NCBI GenBank assembly: GCA_008080615.1
Contig: VIKJ01000045.1
Location: 2,574 to 13,868 of the forward strand
DNA length: 11,295 nucleotides
DNA from: Chitinophagaceae bacterium
GTDB lineage: Bacteria; Bacteroidota; Bacteroidia; Chitinophagales; Chitinophagaceae
Reading direction: 5' to 3'
Within the stretch, counting starts at the first letter, position 1, and each line of letters begins with the position of its first letter. Shown here one piece after another: positions 1 through 7,539 of this stretch. A program made the translations under genes and the position numbers. The notes under the pieces were generated by a model. The model was not told where the DNA came from. It ran no database searches and was given only the letters and a program-made list of their open reading frames with translations.

Positions 1-186
1 AATATGAAAGATGCATTTTTAGAAAAAGGATCGGGGCTAGGTGGAACCTATCATAGTATTTCGCCCACCTTAAGAATTGATGTTATACTAAGTAGTAAAT
101 CTATTTTAACCAAGCAATACTATGCACCTGCATTAGATTTGTCTGATCATTACCCAATTATTGCAGATTTGCATTTAGGAAACTGA
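1..186 (+). CDS. Endonuclease/exonuclease/phosphatase family protein, C-terminal end (5' truncated by window)
   Basis: The frame is open from the first base of the window and ends at TGA 184-186, so only the last 61 residues are visible. The Met codon at position 4 is almost certainly internal. The tail carries the end of an EEP (DNase I-like) fold: a PTLRIDVIL segment, matching the family's RIDYI substrate/metal strand, and the terminal SDHYPI motif holding the catalytic Asp-His pair. About half the residues match the C-terminus of the next gene (DAFL.KG.G.G.T, PTLRID, LSDH, ADL.L), so the two are tandem paralogues. The spacer to the next ATG is 18 bases on the same strand, so co-transcription is likely. 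Family substrates include nucleic acids, phosphoinositides and sphingomyelin; the substrate cannot be told from this piece. Confidence 0.85.
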   Translation, partial: NMKDAFLEKGSGLGGTYHSISPTLRIDVILSSKSILTKQYYAPALDLSDHYPIIADLHLGN

Positions 187-193
187 TTTTTTG

Positions 194-201
194 TACTTTT
201 A
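194..201 (+). promoter_or_regulatory. Weak -7-like box (TACTTTTA) before second EEP gene
   Basis: TACTTTTA lies in the 18-base spacer between the two EEP genes and ends 3 bases before the ATG at 205. It differs from the Bacteroidota -7 consensus TAnnTTTG only at the last position. No clear -33 TTG element is visible. The position resembles the boxes in front of cysS and other genes here, but in an AT-rich spacer it could be chance. Confidence 0.3.
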
Positions 202-204
202 AGC

Positions 205-1308
205 ATGGCTAAAAGCTGGCTAAGGAAAACTACCAAAACAATTATTATTTCAATCAACCTTTTTGTAGGTTTTGTTTTTTTAATTGCAGCATTATCGCCT
301 TATATCAATCCCAATAATTGGTGGCTTCATGGTTTTTTGGCATTGATTTCTCCCTACCTGATGTTAACCTTATTTTTATTTATACTGTTTTGGTTAATTA
401 GTAGACCTATTTGGAGTGTCATTTCAATTGTTGTTTTGTGCATTGGATGGAAACAAATTCCAGTAGCATTTGCATGGAGTGGAGATAGTGGCTTTACAAA
501 AAGAAAAGCTGAAAATACATTTAGGGTAGTGAATTGGAATATTCAAAGTTTTAATGGGCTTAATAAAAACAAAGAAGCCAAATTGGGGGTGAGAAATGAA
601 GTGGCAGCAAGTATTTTAAAAAACAACCCCGATTTGGTTTGCTTACAAGAATTCAATACGGCTAATGCAGAAAACAATATTCATCTGTTTACGCAAACTT
701 TACCCTATTATTATTTTTCGGCTGACTATACTGGTAGTACAGGGGGGTATCAATCGGGTTGCATTATTTTTTCAAAATACCCCATTATCAATACAGCCAA
801 AATTGCTTATCCAACAGCAGAAAGCCTTATATATATAGACATATTAAAAGGATCCGATACCATCCGCATTTTTACAACACACTTGCAATCATTTAAATTT
901 AAAAAAGGCGATTATCAGGATATCGAACATATTAAGGAGCCAGATAACACCAGTTTTTCGGCATCCAAAAAACTGATCCTCAAAATGAAGCAGGCCTACA
1001 GAAAAAGAGGGGTTCAGGCCGATATTGTGAATAATGCTATTTCAAAAAGCCCTTATCCTGCTCTTATTTGTGGGGATTTTAACGATGTGCCTAATTCCTA
1101 CACTTATTTTCGCATTCGACAAGATTGGCGGGATGCATTTTTACAAAAGGGATTTGGTATTGGCAGAACCTTTATATCACTGGCTCCAACACTAAGAATC
1201 GACTACATTTTAACCAGTAAGAATTTTGAGGTAAAGCAATTTGACATGGTAGATGAGGCTTTAAGTGATCATATTATGCTTTTAGCCGACCTACGTTTGA
1301 AAAAATAA
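205..1308 (+). CDS. Membrane-anchored endonuclease/exonuclease/phosphatase (EEP) family protein
   Basis: A 367-aa protein with an N-terminal membrane domain and a C-terminal EEP hydrolase domain. Three hydrophobic segments, at about residues 12-30, 43-64 and 68-86, should anchor it in the inner membrane. The catalytic domain (about 105-365) shows the family motifs in order: VNWNIQ (Asn112), LVCLQEF (metal-binding Glu149), TTHLQSF (His226), CGDFNDVPNS (Asp291, Asn293), RIDYIL (Asp333) and LSDH (Asp355-His356). All expected catalytic residues are present, so it should be an active metal-dependent phosphodiesterase or phosphatase. The substrate is unknown. It follows a paralogue by 18 bases and precedes cysS by 14, so the three may share transcripts. 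The ATG at 205 is chosen because the basic residues just after it fit a membrane-insertion start. No Shine-Dalgarno sequence is visible, as is usual in Bacteroidota. Confidence 0.85.
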   Translation: MAKSWLRKTTKTIIISINLFVGFVFLIAALSPYINPNNWWLHGFLALISPYLMLTLFLFILFWLISRPIWSVISIVVLCIGWKQIPVAFAWSGDSGFTKRKAENTFRVVNWNIQSFNGLNKNKEAKLGVRNEVAASILKNNPDLVCLQEFNTANAENNIHLFTQTLPYYYFSADYTGSTGGYQSGCIIFSKYPIINTAKIAYPTAESLIYIDILKGSDTIRIFTTHLQSFKFKKGDYQDIEHIKEPDNTSFSASKKLILKMKQAYRKRGVQADIVNNAISKSPYPALICGDFNDVPNSYTYFRIRQDWRDAFLQKGFGIGRTFISLAPTLRIDYILTSKNFEVKQFDMVDEALSDHIMLLADLRLKK

Positions 1309-1309
1309 T

Positions 1310-1317
1310 TACTTTCG
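1310..1317 (+). promoter_or_regulatory. Putative -7 promoter box (TACTTTCG) for cysS
   Basis: TACTTTCG matches the Bacteroidota -7 consensus TAnnTTTG at all but one defined position. It sits 5 bases before the ATG at 1323. If it functions, transcription would start about 2-4 bases before the ATG, giving an almost leaderless message. It overlaps the space just after the EEP stop codon, so cysS could be transcribed independently of the EEP genes. No good -33 TTG was found at the usual spacing. Confidence 0.45.
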
Positions 1318-1322
1318 CGTTG

Positions 1323-2831
1323 ATGTCTCTTAAAGTATATAACTCACTCACCCGGCAAAAAGAAGTATTTGAACCCATCAATCCTCCTTATGTGGGGATG
1401 TATGTTTGTGGACCAACCGTTAGTGGCGAAAGCCATTTAGGTCATGCCCGTCCGTTCATTACATTCGATGTAGTATATAGGTATTTAATGCACTTAGGCT
1501 ATAAAGTACGTTATGTAAGAAATATAACCGATGCTGGTCATTTTGAAGAAGAAGGCCGAGAAGCAGAAGATAAAATCAGCAAGAAAGCGGTTTTGGAAAA
1601 ATTAGAACCCATGGAACTGGTGCAGAAATACACCAACTTATACCATTGGGCTATGAGCCAATTTAATAATTTACCGCCTAGTATAGAACCAACAGCTACT
1701 GGTCATATTGTAGAACAAATTGAAATGATTAAAAAAATCATTCAAGATGGTTATGCATATGAAGCCAATGGCTCGGTATATTTTGATGTAGAAAAATACA
1801 ATATTGATTTTTCGGCAAAGGGCCAACCCTATGGTATTTTAAGCGGAAGAGTTTTAGATGATCAAATAGAAAGTACCCGTGAGTTAGACAACCAGGATGA
1901 GAAAAGAAACAAAAGCGATTTTGCACTTTGGAAAAAAGCTCCTGCAGAACATATCATGCGTTGGCAAAGTCCTTGGGGAGAAGGTTTTCCGGGATGGCAT
2001 ATTGAGTGCTCGGCCATGAGTACCAAATACTTGGGCGATGAATTTGATATACATGGTGGAGGTATGGATTTACAGTTTCCGCATCACGAATGTGAAATAG
2101 CACAAAGCACGGTTTGCAATCATAAAATGCCTGCCCGTTATTGGTTACACAATAATATGATTACCATCAATGGCAGAAAGATGGGTAAGAGCTATAATAA
2201 TGTGATTAAGTTAAGTGAATTATTTACTGGAACGCATCCGTTGTTAGAACAAGCTTATGCTCCATCTACTGTTCGCTTTTTTATATTACAATCTCAATAT
2301 CGCAGCACGCTCGATTTTGGAAATGATGCGTTGCAAGGAAGTGAAAAAGCTTTGCGCAGATTAATGGAAGCATTTGAATGGCTAGAGCAGCAAGATGGTT
2401 TAGGTGCTATTGGTGCTGCAACAGATACTGCACTAGATGAAAAAGTAAACACATTAATTGCAGAGTTTGATGAGTTTATGAATGATGATTTAAATACGGC
2501 AAAAGTAATTGCCAGTATGTTCGAGTTGGTTCCTATCATCAATTCTATAAAAGATAAACATATTGCTACTACCGCATTATCAGCCAATACAGTTACCTTA
2601 TTAAAAAAGCAGTTACATGCTTATATCAAGGATATTTTTGGATTGCAAAACAGCAAGGCCAATAACAATGATAAATTAGAAGGTGTATTGCAATTACTCA
2701 TCAATATTCGCAAAGAAGCCAAGAACAGAAAGGATTTCGTTACCAGTGATAAAATCAGAAACGAACTCTCGGCTCTTGGCGTTCAATTAAAAGATGAAAA
2801 AGATGGTGGTATGAGTTATACCATTCAATAG
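1323..2831 (+). CDS. cysS: Cysteine--tRNA ligase (cysteinyl-tRNA synthetase)
   Basis: Charges tRNA-Cys with cysteine in the cytoplasm; a class Ia aminoacyl-tRNA synthetase. The 502-aa protein is a normal length for the family. Visible motifs are the HIGH-type signature HLGH (residues 38-41) after YVCGPT, the zinc ligands Cys29, Cys229 (in GWHIECSAM), His254 and Glu258 (in FPHHECE), and the KMSKS-type loop in the variant form KMGKS (286-290). The C-terminal region (about 380-502) is the helical bundle plus anticodon-binding part, ending in the conserved KDGxxYxI-like tail. The frame also offers a TTG at 1320, directly before the ATG. The ATG at 1323 is preferred because it is a standard start and leaves the usual short N-terminus before the VYNSLTRQKE segment. 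The stop codon TAG abuts the stop of the convergent acylase gene with no spacer. Confidence 0.97.
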   Translation: MSLKVYNSLTRQKEVFEPINPPYVGMYVCGPTVSGESHLGHARPFITFDVVYRYLMHLGYKVRYVRNITDAGHFEEEGREAEDKISKKAVLEKLEPMELVQKYTNLYHWAMSQFNNLPPSIEPTATGHIVEQIEMIKKIIQDGYAYEANGSVYFDVEKYNIDFSAKGQPYGILSGRVLDDQIESTRELDNQDEKRNKSDFALWKKAPAEHIMRWQSPWGEGFPGWHIECSAMSTKYLGDEFDIHGGGMDLQFPHHECEIAQSTVCNHKMPARYWLHNNMITINGRKMGKSYNNVIKLSELFTGTHPLLEQAYAPSTVRFFILQSQYRSTLDFGNDALQGSEKALRRLMEAFEWLEQQDGLGAIGAATDTALDEKVNTLIAEFDEFMNDDLNTAKVIASMFELVPIINSIKDKHIATTALSANTVTLLKKQLHAYIKDIFGLQNSKANNNDKLEGVLQLLINIRKEAKNRKDFVTSDKIRNELSALGVQLKDEKDGGMSYTIQ

Positions 2832-2837
2832 CTATTG
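2826..2837. repeat. 12-bp perfect palindrome at the cysS/acylase stop-stop junction
   Basis: CAATAGCTATTG is its own reverse complement and is centred exactly between the two convergent stop codons. It arises because both genes end with a CAA-TAG (Gln-stop) codon pair. There is no following T-run on either strand, so it is not a standard intrinsic terminator. Confidence 0.6.
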
Positions 2838-4994
2838 GCCAGGATGGTATTCCAATTCCTTATGCTTTAGCACATCTTCTTTATAAAAAAATACGTCTTT
2901 AAATTTCCCATTAATAAATCCTGCAGCTTGATCGGTAAAATGTTCAGATGCAGGATTATTTTTTTGGCCTCCTGTAACGATTGTTTTTGCTCTCAATATT
3001 GGGCCAAACTCAACTGCTGCAATAAAACTATTACCCGAATAACCATAGCGCCCCTTGGTTCCATTCATGGTTCTGCTTTCAAATGCAGGCAATGAACCAA
3101 ATCTAGAAGAAGTTAATGCAACGGCTAAACTGGGTTTTAAATCGTCATATACTTCATCAAATTTTCCTGTTAATCGCTGGTAACGATTAATTGTACCCCA
3201 GGGTAGTTCCCAAAAACCATATTGTTTTTTTAAATAGTCAATTGCTGCGCCTTCGGTTTTTTGTGCAATGGCATTAAAGCGGCCAATCACTTCAGTATTT
3301 TCTTCCGCTGTTTTTGCCATAGGGTAAGAAGCATTTAATCTGGTAGCCCAATGAATGGCCAATGTGGTTGCAACTGAAGCAGTATCAGATATTCTATTCC
3401 AGGCTTTTAAAATTTCAATAGGCTTTTGCGTAGTGGATCTTAAAGCATCATCTGCTGGCAAAGCATCATAAGCTTTAAATAAAGCAGGAAGTAAAATATC
3501 AAAAGCAGTTAAGTATCGGTTGTAGCCTATTTCAATTAACCCATCTAAACTAATGGCTTGTTGATCTTTTAATAAACGAATGGCGTTAATGCCTCTTGCA
3601 TTTTGCCCATCAGGTGCCATATAATGCGGGTACTTACTTTTATCTAAACTACTTTCTCCTGATGTAGTAAATGGAGTAGCATTGCAGTTTTGAATCCAAC
3701 CACTTGCAGGATTAATTAAATGAACTGTTTCTTTCAAAGGATGCATGCCTTTCCATTCGGTTGCAGCTATAGTTCCATCAACAGGCAATGCCCAATTATA
3801 ACTGGTATCTCGTTTAGGAACAAAATTACCATGCCAATATGCAATATTTCCATGATCATCTGCATATACTGTATTGTTAGTAGTATTAGATAAACCTTCC
3901 ATTGCCTTTGTGTATTCTGCTAAATTATTGGCCTTGGTAGTAGTCCATGATTGAATCAAGGCACGCATTGAACGATTGTATTCTTTTAAACTAATCCACT
4001 TGTTGTTTCTCTTCGCAAGTACCGGACCATGATGGGTAAAATATCCTGTGAAAGTTTTATTCATCAATACACCATCTTTTACATATTGAATAGTGATGGA
4101 TTTTGTTTTAACTGGTCGTTGCTTTTTTTCATATTCATAGGACCAACCTGTTGCGGTTTTACTTACTTTTTCTTCATATAAATCGGCAACATCGGTATAG
4201 CCAGAAGTATGCATCCATCCGCAATGTTCATTAAACCCCTGATAAACAAATAACTGCCCCCAGGTAGAAGCACCATATGCATTTAGCCCTTCTTCACTAA
4301 CCATCTGTGCTTCATTTCTAAAATAAAATGGCACATGGGGATTGATATAGAGCATGGCATTTTTAGAAGCTGATTTATTTGGGGCAATAGCAAAACCATT
4401 CGAGCCTCTGTCTTCTATATCACTATTGAATACAACTGCAGCAGTTGTATTGGATACCGGATTTTCGTAAAAACGTTTTAACTCATCTACACTTGCACCG
4501 CCCGTACTGGTTGCATGCACGCTACCATCCGTGTACATCAAATGAAACCAAGGTTCGAATTTTATAAGAACTACTGGTTTAACTTCGGGATGTTTAAACA
4601 AATAAAAATTAATGGCATCTGCATGAGCAATCAATAATTTTTTTAGCCATTGCGGACTTTTTTGAAAATCTTTTTTTGCATCATTGCTATCGGCAATCAA
4701 ACGCATCAATAAATCATCATACAAAGTTTTCTCTCCTTCCATCTCCGATCTTCTACCCAACATTTCTAAATAGTTGCGTTCTATTCTTTCAAAATTTTCT
4801 TCGCACTGAGAATACAACAAGCCAAATACAGCATCAGCATCGGTTTTACCATAAATATGTGGTACACCATATATATCTCTGATGATGGTAACTTGTTTTG
4901 CTTGTGCTTCCCAACGAGCAATATCAGCCGGGTTGGCAGTTTGCGCTGATACAGTTGTTGCCATCAATAAAAATGCTACTGCAATTGTTTTCAT
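2832..4994 (-). CDS. Penicillin acylase family (PvdQ/AHL-acylase-like) exported N-terminal-nucleophile amidohydrolase
   Basis: A 720-aa exported amide hydrolase. Residues 1-18 form a signal peptide ending VSAQ, predicting periplasmic maturation. The usual propeptide-then-self-cleavage plan is visible: an alpha region (about 33-175) opening with the GVPHIYGKTDADAVFG signature, a linker, then the new N-terminus at Ser198 in RGSNGFAIAP. Counting Ser198 as beta-1, beta-23 is a His (His220 in NPHVPF). That matches the PvdQ/aculeacin-type acylases that cleave long acyl amides, and differs from penicillin G acylase, which has Gln there. Further family motifs are THHGPV (320-325) and GWIQNCNATPF (432-442), which holds the oxyanion-hole Asn. 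It lies 25 bases downstream of the TIM-barrel gene on the same strand, probably one operon. Likely substrates are N-acyl compounds such as acyl-homoserine lactones or lipopeptides; this is inference from the family, and substrate prediction in it is unreliable. Confidence 0.88.
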   Translation of the reverse strand: MKTIAVAFLLMATTVSAQTANPADIARWEAQAKQVTIIRDIYGVPHIYGKTDADAVFGLLYSQCEENFERIERNYLEMLGRRSEMEGEKTLYDDLLMRLIADSNDAKKDFQKSPQWLKKLLIAHADAINFYLFKHPEVKPVVLIKFEPWFHLMYTDGSVHATSTGGASVDELKRFYENPVSNTTAAVVFNSDIEDRGSNGFAIAPNKSASKNAMLYINPHVPFYFRNEAQMVSEEGLNAYGASTWGQLFVYQGFNEHCGWMHTSGYTDVADLYEEKVSKTATGWSYEYEKKQRPVKTKSITIQYVKDGVLMNKTFTGYFTHHGPVLAKRNNKWISLKEYNRSMRALIQSWTTTKANNLAEYTKAMEGLSNTTNNTVYADDHGNIAYWHGNFVPKRDTSYNWALPVDGTIAATEWKGMHPLKETVHLINPASGWIQNCNATPFTTSGESSLDKSKYPHYMAPDGQNARGINAIRLLKDQQAISLDGLIEIGYNRYLTAFDILLPALFKAYDALPADDALRSTTQKPIEILKAWNRISDTASVATTLAIHWATRLNASYPMAKTAEENTEVIGRFNAIAQKTEGAAIDYLKKQYGFWELPWGTINRYQRLTGKFDEVYDDLKPSLAVALTSSRFGSLPAFESRTMNGTKGRYGYSGNSFIAAVEFGPILRAKTIVTGGQKNNPASEHFTDQAAGFINGKFKDVFFYKEDVLKHKELEYHPGQ

Positions 4995-5019
4995 GCTATC
5001 TATTTATTCAAATCAATAA

Positions 5020-5925
5020 TTAGTATCCCCATTGTTTCATCATGGCAAGATCTTGTTTGATACATTCTAATGGAGCCATACCTTGATAAGCTTCCTGCTC
5101 TATAATAAAATGCATCGTGCCGCCTGTTTTTTTCCCTTGATCTATTATTTCTTTTACTACTTGAACACCCTTACCCAAAACCGTACTTTCATAGCCAGTT
5201 CCCTTTGCATTCATGATTTCATCTTTTACATGCATCGAAACAAAACGACCTGGATTGTTTTTAACAATGGCCAAGGCATCGGCACCAGTACCATAGAGGT
5301 TTCCAAAATCTAATTGCTGTGTTACCAAGGTAGGATCGGTATTATTTAATATGATTTCATATACAGTTTCATTACCCAACTTTTGAGTGAATTCAAAATT
5401 GTGATTATGATAGCCAAAGCGCATGCCCCATTTATTGCAGAGCTTGCCCGATAAATTAAAAATTTCCATGTATCGCTTAAGATCATCGGCTGTTTTGCGT
5501 AAACTATCATCCAACCAAGGGCTAATCACCAATTCTTGCCCAACAATTGCCGCGTCTTCTACCGTATACTTCCAACTATCCGAAAAGTCTTTTTTGTTGG
5601 CATCCCAATGTGATGGCCCCATAACTGTATGACCACTTAACATAGTAAGCCCATGATCAGCCAACAGCTTTTTAAAGTCGGCAGCACTATAACCATAAAA
5701 TTTTCGGTTGATATAATTGGCATGCTCAACATATTGATAGCCCATATTGGCAATCGCTTTAAGGGTATCAACAGGATTGGCTTTCATTTCATCACGTACA
5801 GAATACAACTGAATACCCGTAATCATTTTCTTTTTGGGTGCAGCTTTTAACCAAGTAGGGATAGATGCAGTAGCTAATGCAGCAAATGCAGTTTGCTGAA
5901 TGAATTTTCGGCGAGAACTAGGCAT
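5020..5925 (-). CDS. Tat-exported sugar phosphate isomerase/epimerase-like TIM-barrel protein
   Basis: A 301-aa xylose-isomerase-like (AP_endonuc_2) TIM barrel. The frame extends upstream to 5988, but the ATG at 5925 is chosen because it places a twin-arginine motif (SRRKFIQ, residues 4-10) at the N-terminus, followed by a hydrophobic Ala/Thr-rich stretch and the putative cleavage region near KAAPKKK. The barrel begins at GIQLYSVRDEM (37-47), a typical opening. Candidate metal and substrate residues lie in YVEHANY (Glu67), SGHTVMG (His99), YHNHNFEF (172-179), QLDFG (Asp206), MHVKDE (His232, Asp235) and IIEQE (Glu276). Members isomerise or epimerise sugars or act in inositol catabolism; the substrate here is unknown. 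It is the first gene of a two-gene minus-strand unit with the acylase, both products exported. Divergent from the gene at 6011. Confidence 0.88.
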   Translation of the reverse strand: MPSSRRKFIQQTAFAALATASIPTWLKAAPKKKMITGIQLYSVRDEMKANPVDTLKAIANMGYQYVEHANYINRKFYGYSAADFKKLLADHGLTMLSGHTVMGPSHWDANKKDFSDSWKYTVEDAAIVGQELVISPWLDDSLRKTADDLKRYMEIFNLSGKLCNKWGMRFGYHNHNFEFTQKLGNETVYEIILNNTDPTLVTQQLDFGNLYGTGADALAIVKNNPGRFVSMHVKDEIMNAKGTGYESTVLGKGVQVVKEIIDQGKKTGGTMHFIIEQEAYQGMAPLECIKQDLAMMKQWGY

Positions 5926-5991
5926 AATCGTTATTATTTTAAGCAATAACCAAATTAAGCATTTTTTAAACGAAAGCCTAACTTGCATTGA

Positions 5992-6006
5992 TGTTATTAA
6001 ATAACA
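5992..6006. promoter_or_regulatory. AT-rich inverted repeat in divergent intergenic region (operator candidate)
   Basis: TGTTATT-A-AATAACA has two perfect 7-bp arms around a single base. It lies in the 85-base gap between the divergent TIM-barrel and 157-aa genes and ends 4 bases before the ATG at 6011. It could be an operator or part of a promoter. In such AT-rich DNA a chance palindrome of this size is quite possible. Confidence 0.3.
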
Positions 6007-6010
6007 AGCA

Positions 6011-6484
6011 ATGAAAACCGCTACTGTTCACGAAATAAAACAAGAATTACTAAGTGTTCCCGAAAAACAATTGGTAGAACTGTGTTTACGTCTTTCAAAA
6101 TTTAAAAAAGAAAATAAAGAGCTGCTTACTTATTTGTTATTCGAATCGCATAACGAAGAAAACTATATTAAGGAAGTGCAAGAATTGATTGGTGCCGAAT
6201 TTGAAACAATTGAAGTAGCTACCAATTTATATTTTGCCAAAAAAACCATTCGAAAAATTTTACGTATTGCCAATAAACATATACGATATACCGGCTCTAA
6301 AACAGCGGAAGTAGCTATTCTAATGCATTTTTGCACAGTATTAAAAGCACATGGACTTCCTTTTGAAAAAAGTACGGCTTTAAAAAATTTGTATCAGCAA
6401 CAATTAAAAAAAATAAAACTTGCTATGAGTAGTTTACATGAAGATCTTCAATATGATTTTCAACAAATGCTCAATGAGCTTTAA
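6011..6484 (+). CDS. Unrecognised helical protein, 157 aa
   Basis: I do not recognise a named family. The 157-aa protein looks soluble, cytoplasmic and almost wholly alpha-helical. It has no signal peptide, membrane segment or Cys/His metal cluster. It opens with a segment (MKTATVHEIKQELLSV, then QLVELCLRLSKF) that reads like a short helical domain, followed by a charged stretch (KKENKELLTYLLFES) and a Lys-rich region (KKTIRKILRIANKHIRYT, about 77-94). The C-terminal third is a helix pair rich in Leu, Gln and Lys. The overall basic and helical character would allow nucleic-acid or protein binding, but nothing seen proves it. The stop codon abuts that of the convergent nucleoid-associated protein gene. 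Intact, with codon use like its neighbours, so it looks like a real gene. Confidence 0.75.
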   Translation: MKTATVHEIKQELLSVPEKQLVELCLRLSKFKKENKELLTYLLFESHNEENYIKEVQELIGAEFETIEVATNLYFAKKTIRKILRIANKHIRYTGSKTAEVAILMHFCTVLKAHGLPFEKSTALKNLYQQQLKKIKLAMSSLHEDLQYDFQQMLNEL

Positions 6485-7522
6485 TTATTTCTCTTCATCA
6501 AAAAAGAGTTTATAATAATGCTTGCCCGATTTTTCGTCGTAACCCTTTTCTATCAGGTCTTTTCGGCCATGTATATAAATATGAAAATTTTTATCTAGCT
6601 TAAGAATACTTTTAAAAAAACGTTGTTGCTTTTGCACTGCGGTTAAGTTAATATCAAATTGTTCTTCAATACTTACTTGCTTGGCAACTTCATATTGTTG
6701 CTTGTATTCATTAAAACAATCAATTACTTCAGGATGATGCAATACCTCTTTACCAAATTCTTCTAACTGAAAATGGTCATGGGTTTTAAAATAATCCATG
6801 CTGCGTTGTAACATATCAATTTGATCTTTCTTAGTTGTATCAAATTGTTCGTTTAATTCGTTACTGATAAACAATTTACACATACCCAATGCAGCATTGG
6901 TATTATGGTAACTATTAATGATGGGGCTTAATTGCAGGTAAGCCTGTTTCCAAAAAGCACCGTCGCCCTGTTTTGCATTGGAAGATTCAAAAGCATAAGC
7001 CAAAAAACCTTCTGCACTGTCTTGCTTTAAAATCAATACTGCTTTTTCTGGCTTTTTTAATTCTATGCCCTCATCTAATAAAAGGTCAATTCCGGCAGTT
7101 TTGGAAGCGGTTTTTAAATAGGTTTCCTTAGTACTGTTATGAAATATACCAATGGCATCTACAAATTGACTCCCAAAAGGCACTTGTTGAAAATGAACTA
7201 CAAATAACTCGCCCGATTGGGCAAAAGCATTGCTACTTTTTAGGTGAAAATGCTCTGCCAGCTGCTTACTCAGTTTTTCAAATGAATTTTCATTGGCAAA
7301 AAATTGGGCAATACTGGTATAAACCAGGTTTTGATCTATGCCCAAACGATACTGTTCGGCCTCATTTATGGGTTTTAGCATAAAAGGGACCAAGAATTTT
7401 TGTAAATCTTGTATGTCCATATCCAAGGGCTTTTCTGAGAGAAAAAGCCTTCCGCCCTGTGCCGCATTACCTGCCTGGTGTACGATCAGGGACTTTATCA
7501 ATACGGTAGATAAATCGTTCAT
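6485..7522 (-). CDS. 37-kDa nucleoid-associated protein (NdpA/YejK-like family)
   Basis: A 345-aa cytoplasmic protein resembling the Bacteroidota branch of the 37-kDa nucleoid-associated protein family (NA37; E. coli YejK/NdpA, about 335 aa), so near full length. Supporting segments are the N-terminal strand-helix with IKSLIVHQAGN, the central VDAIGIFHNSTKETYLK stretch (about 121-137), the DEGIELKKPEKAVLILK hairpin (150-166), the GDGAFWKQAYLQL segment and the C-terminal FHIYIHGRKDLIEKGYDEKSGKHYYKLFF region, a common ending in this family. Members associate with the nucleoid; the biochemical role is poorly known. It is a lone minus-strand gene, with a -7-like box 7 bases before its ATG and phased CGGA repeats upstream. 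Family assignment is from remembered sequence pattern, not a search. Confidence 0.8.
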   Translation of the reverse strand: MNDLSTVLIKSLIVHQAGNAAQGGRLFLSEKPLDMDIQDLQKFLVPFMLKPINEAEQYRLGIDQNLVYTSIAQFFANENSFEKLSKQLAEHFHLKSSNAFAQSGELFVVHFQQVPFGSQFVDAIGIFHNSTKETYLKTASKTAGIDLLLDEGIELKKPEKAVLILKQDSAEGFLAYAFESSNAKQGDGAFWKQAYLQLSPIINSYHNTNAALGMCKLFISNELNEQFDTTKKDQIDMLQRSMDYFKTHDHFQLEEFGKEVLHHPEVIDCFNEYKQQYEVAKQVSIEEQFDINLTAVQKQQRFFKSILKLDKNFHIYIHGRKDLIEKGYDEKSGKHYYKLFFDEEK

Positions 7523-7529
7523 ATGTTCG

Positions 7530-7537
7530 CGAAGATA
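7530..7537 (-). promoter_or_regulatory. Putative -7 promoter box (TATCTTCG) for the nucleoid-associated protein gene
   Basis: Read on the minus strand, TATCTTCG differs from TAnnTTTG at one defined base and ends 7 bases before the ATG at 7522. The continuation, TTCGCGAA (7526-7533), is a perfect 8-bp palindrome. The arrangement closely parallels the TACTTTCGCG sequence before cysS. The predicted 5' leader is only a few bases. Confidence 0.4.
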
Positions 7538-7539
7538 AC

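Noticed and set aside
1320..1322. TTG as start of cysS
   Set aside because: It is directly followed by an in-frame ATG, and the TTG lies right at the predicted transcription start.
2807..2823. Hairpin (6-bp stem, 5-base loop) near the 3' end of cysS as a terminator
   Set aside because: The stem is short and AT-rich, lies wholly inside coding sequence and has no following T-run on either strand.
4676..4882. Open frames antisense to the acylase and other large genes (also at 1738-1926, 2294-2587, 5083-5850, 7338-7538, 8064-8279, 10964-11146)
   Set aside because: Their translations show no domain or signal pattern, and each lies fully opposite or out of frame with a well-supported gene.
5926..5988. 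Longer N-terminus of the TIM-barrel protein starting at 5988
   Set aside because: It would bury the twin-arginine motif at residues 26-27 behind a second hydrophobic stretch; the ATG at 5925 gives a textbook Tat signal.
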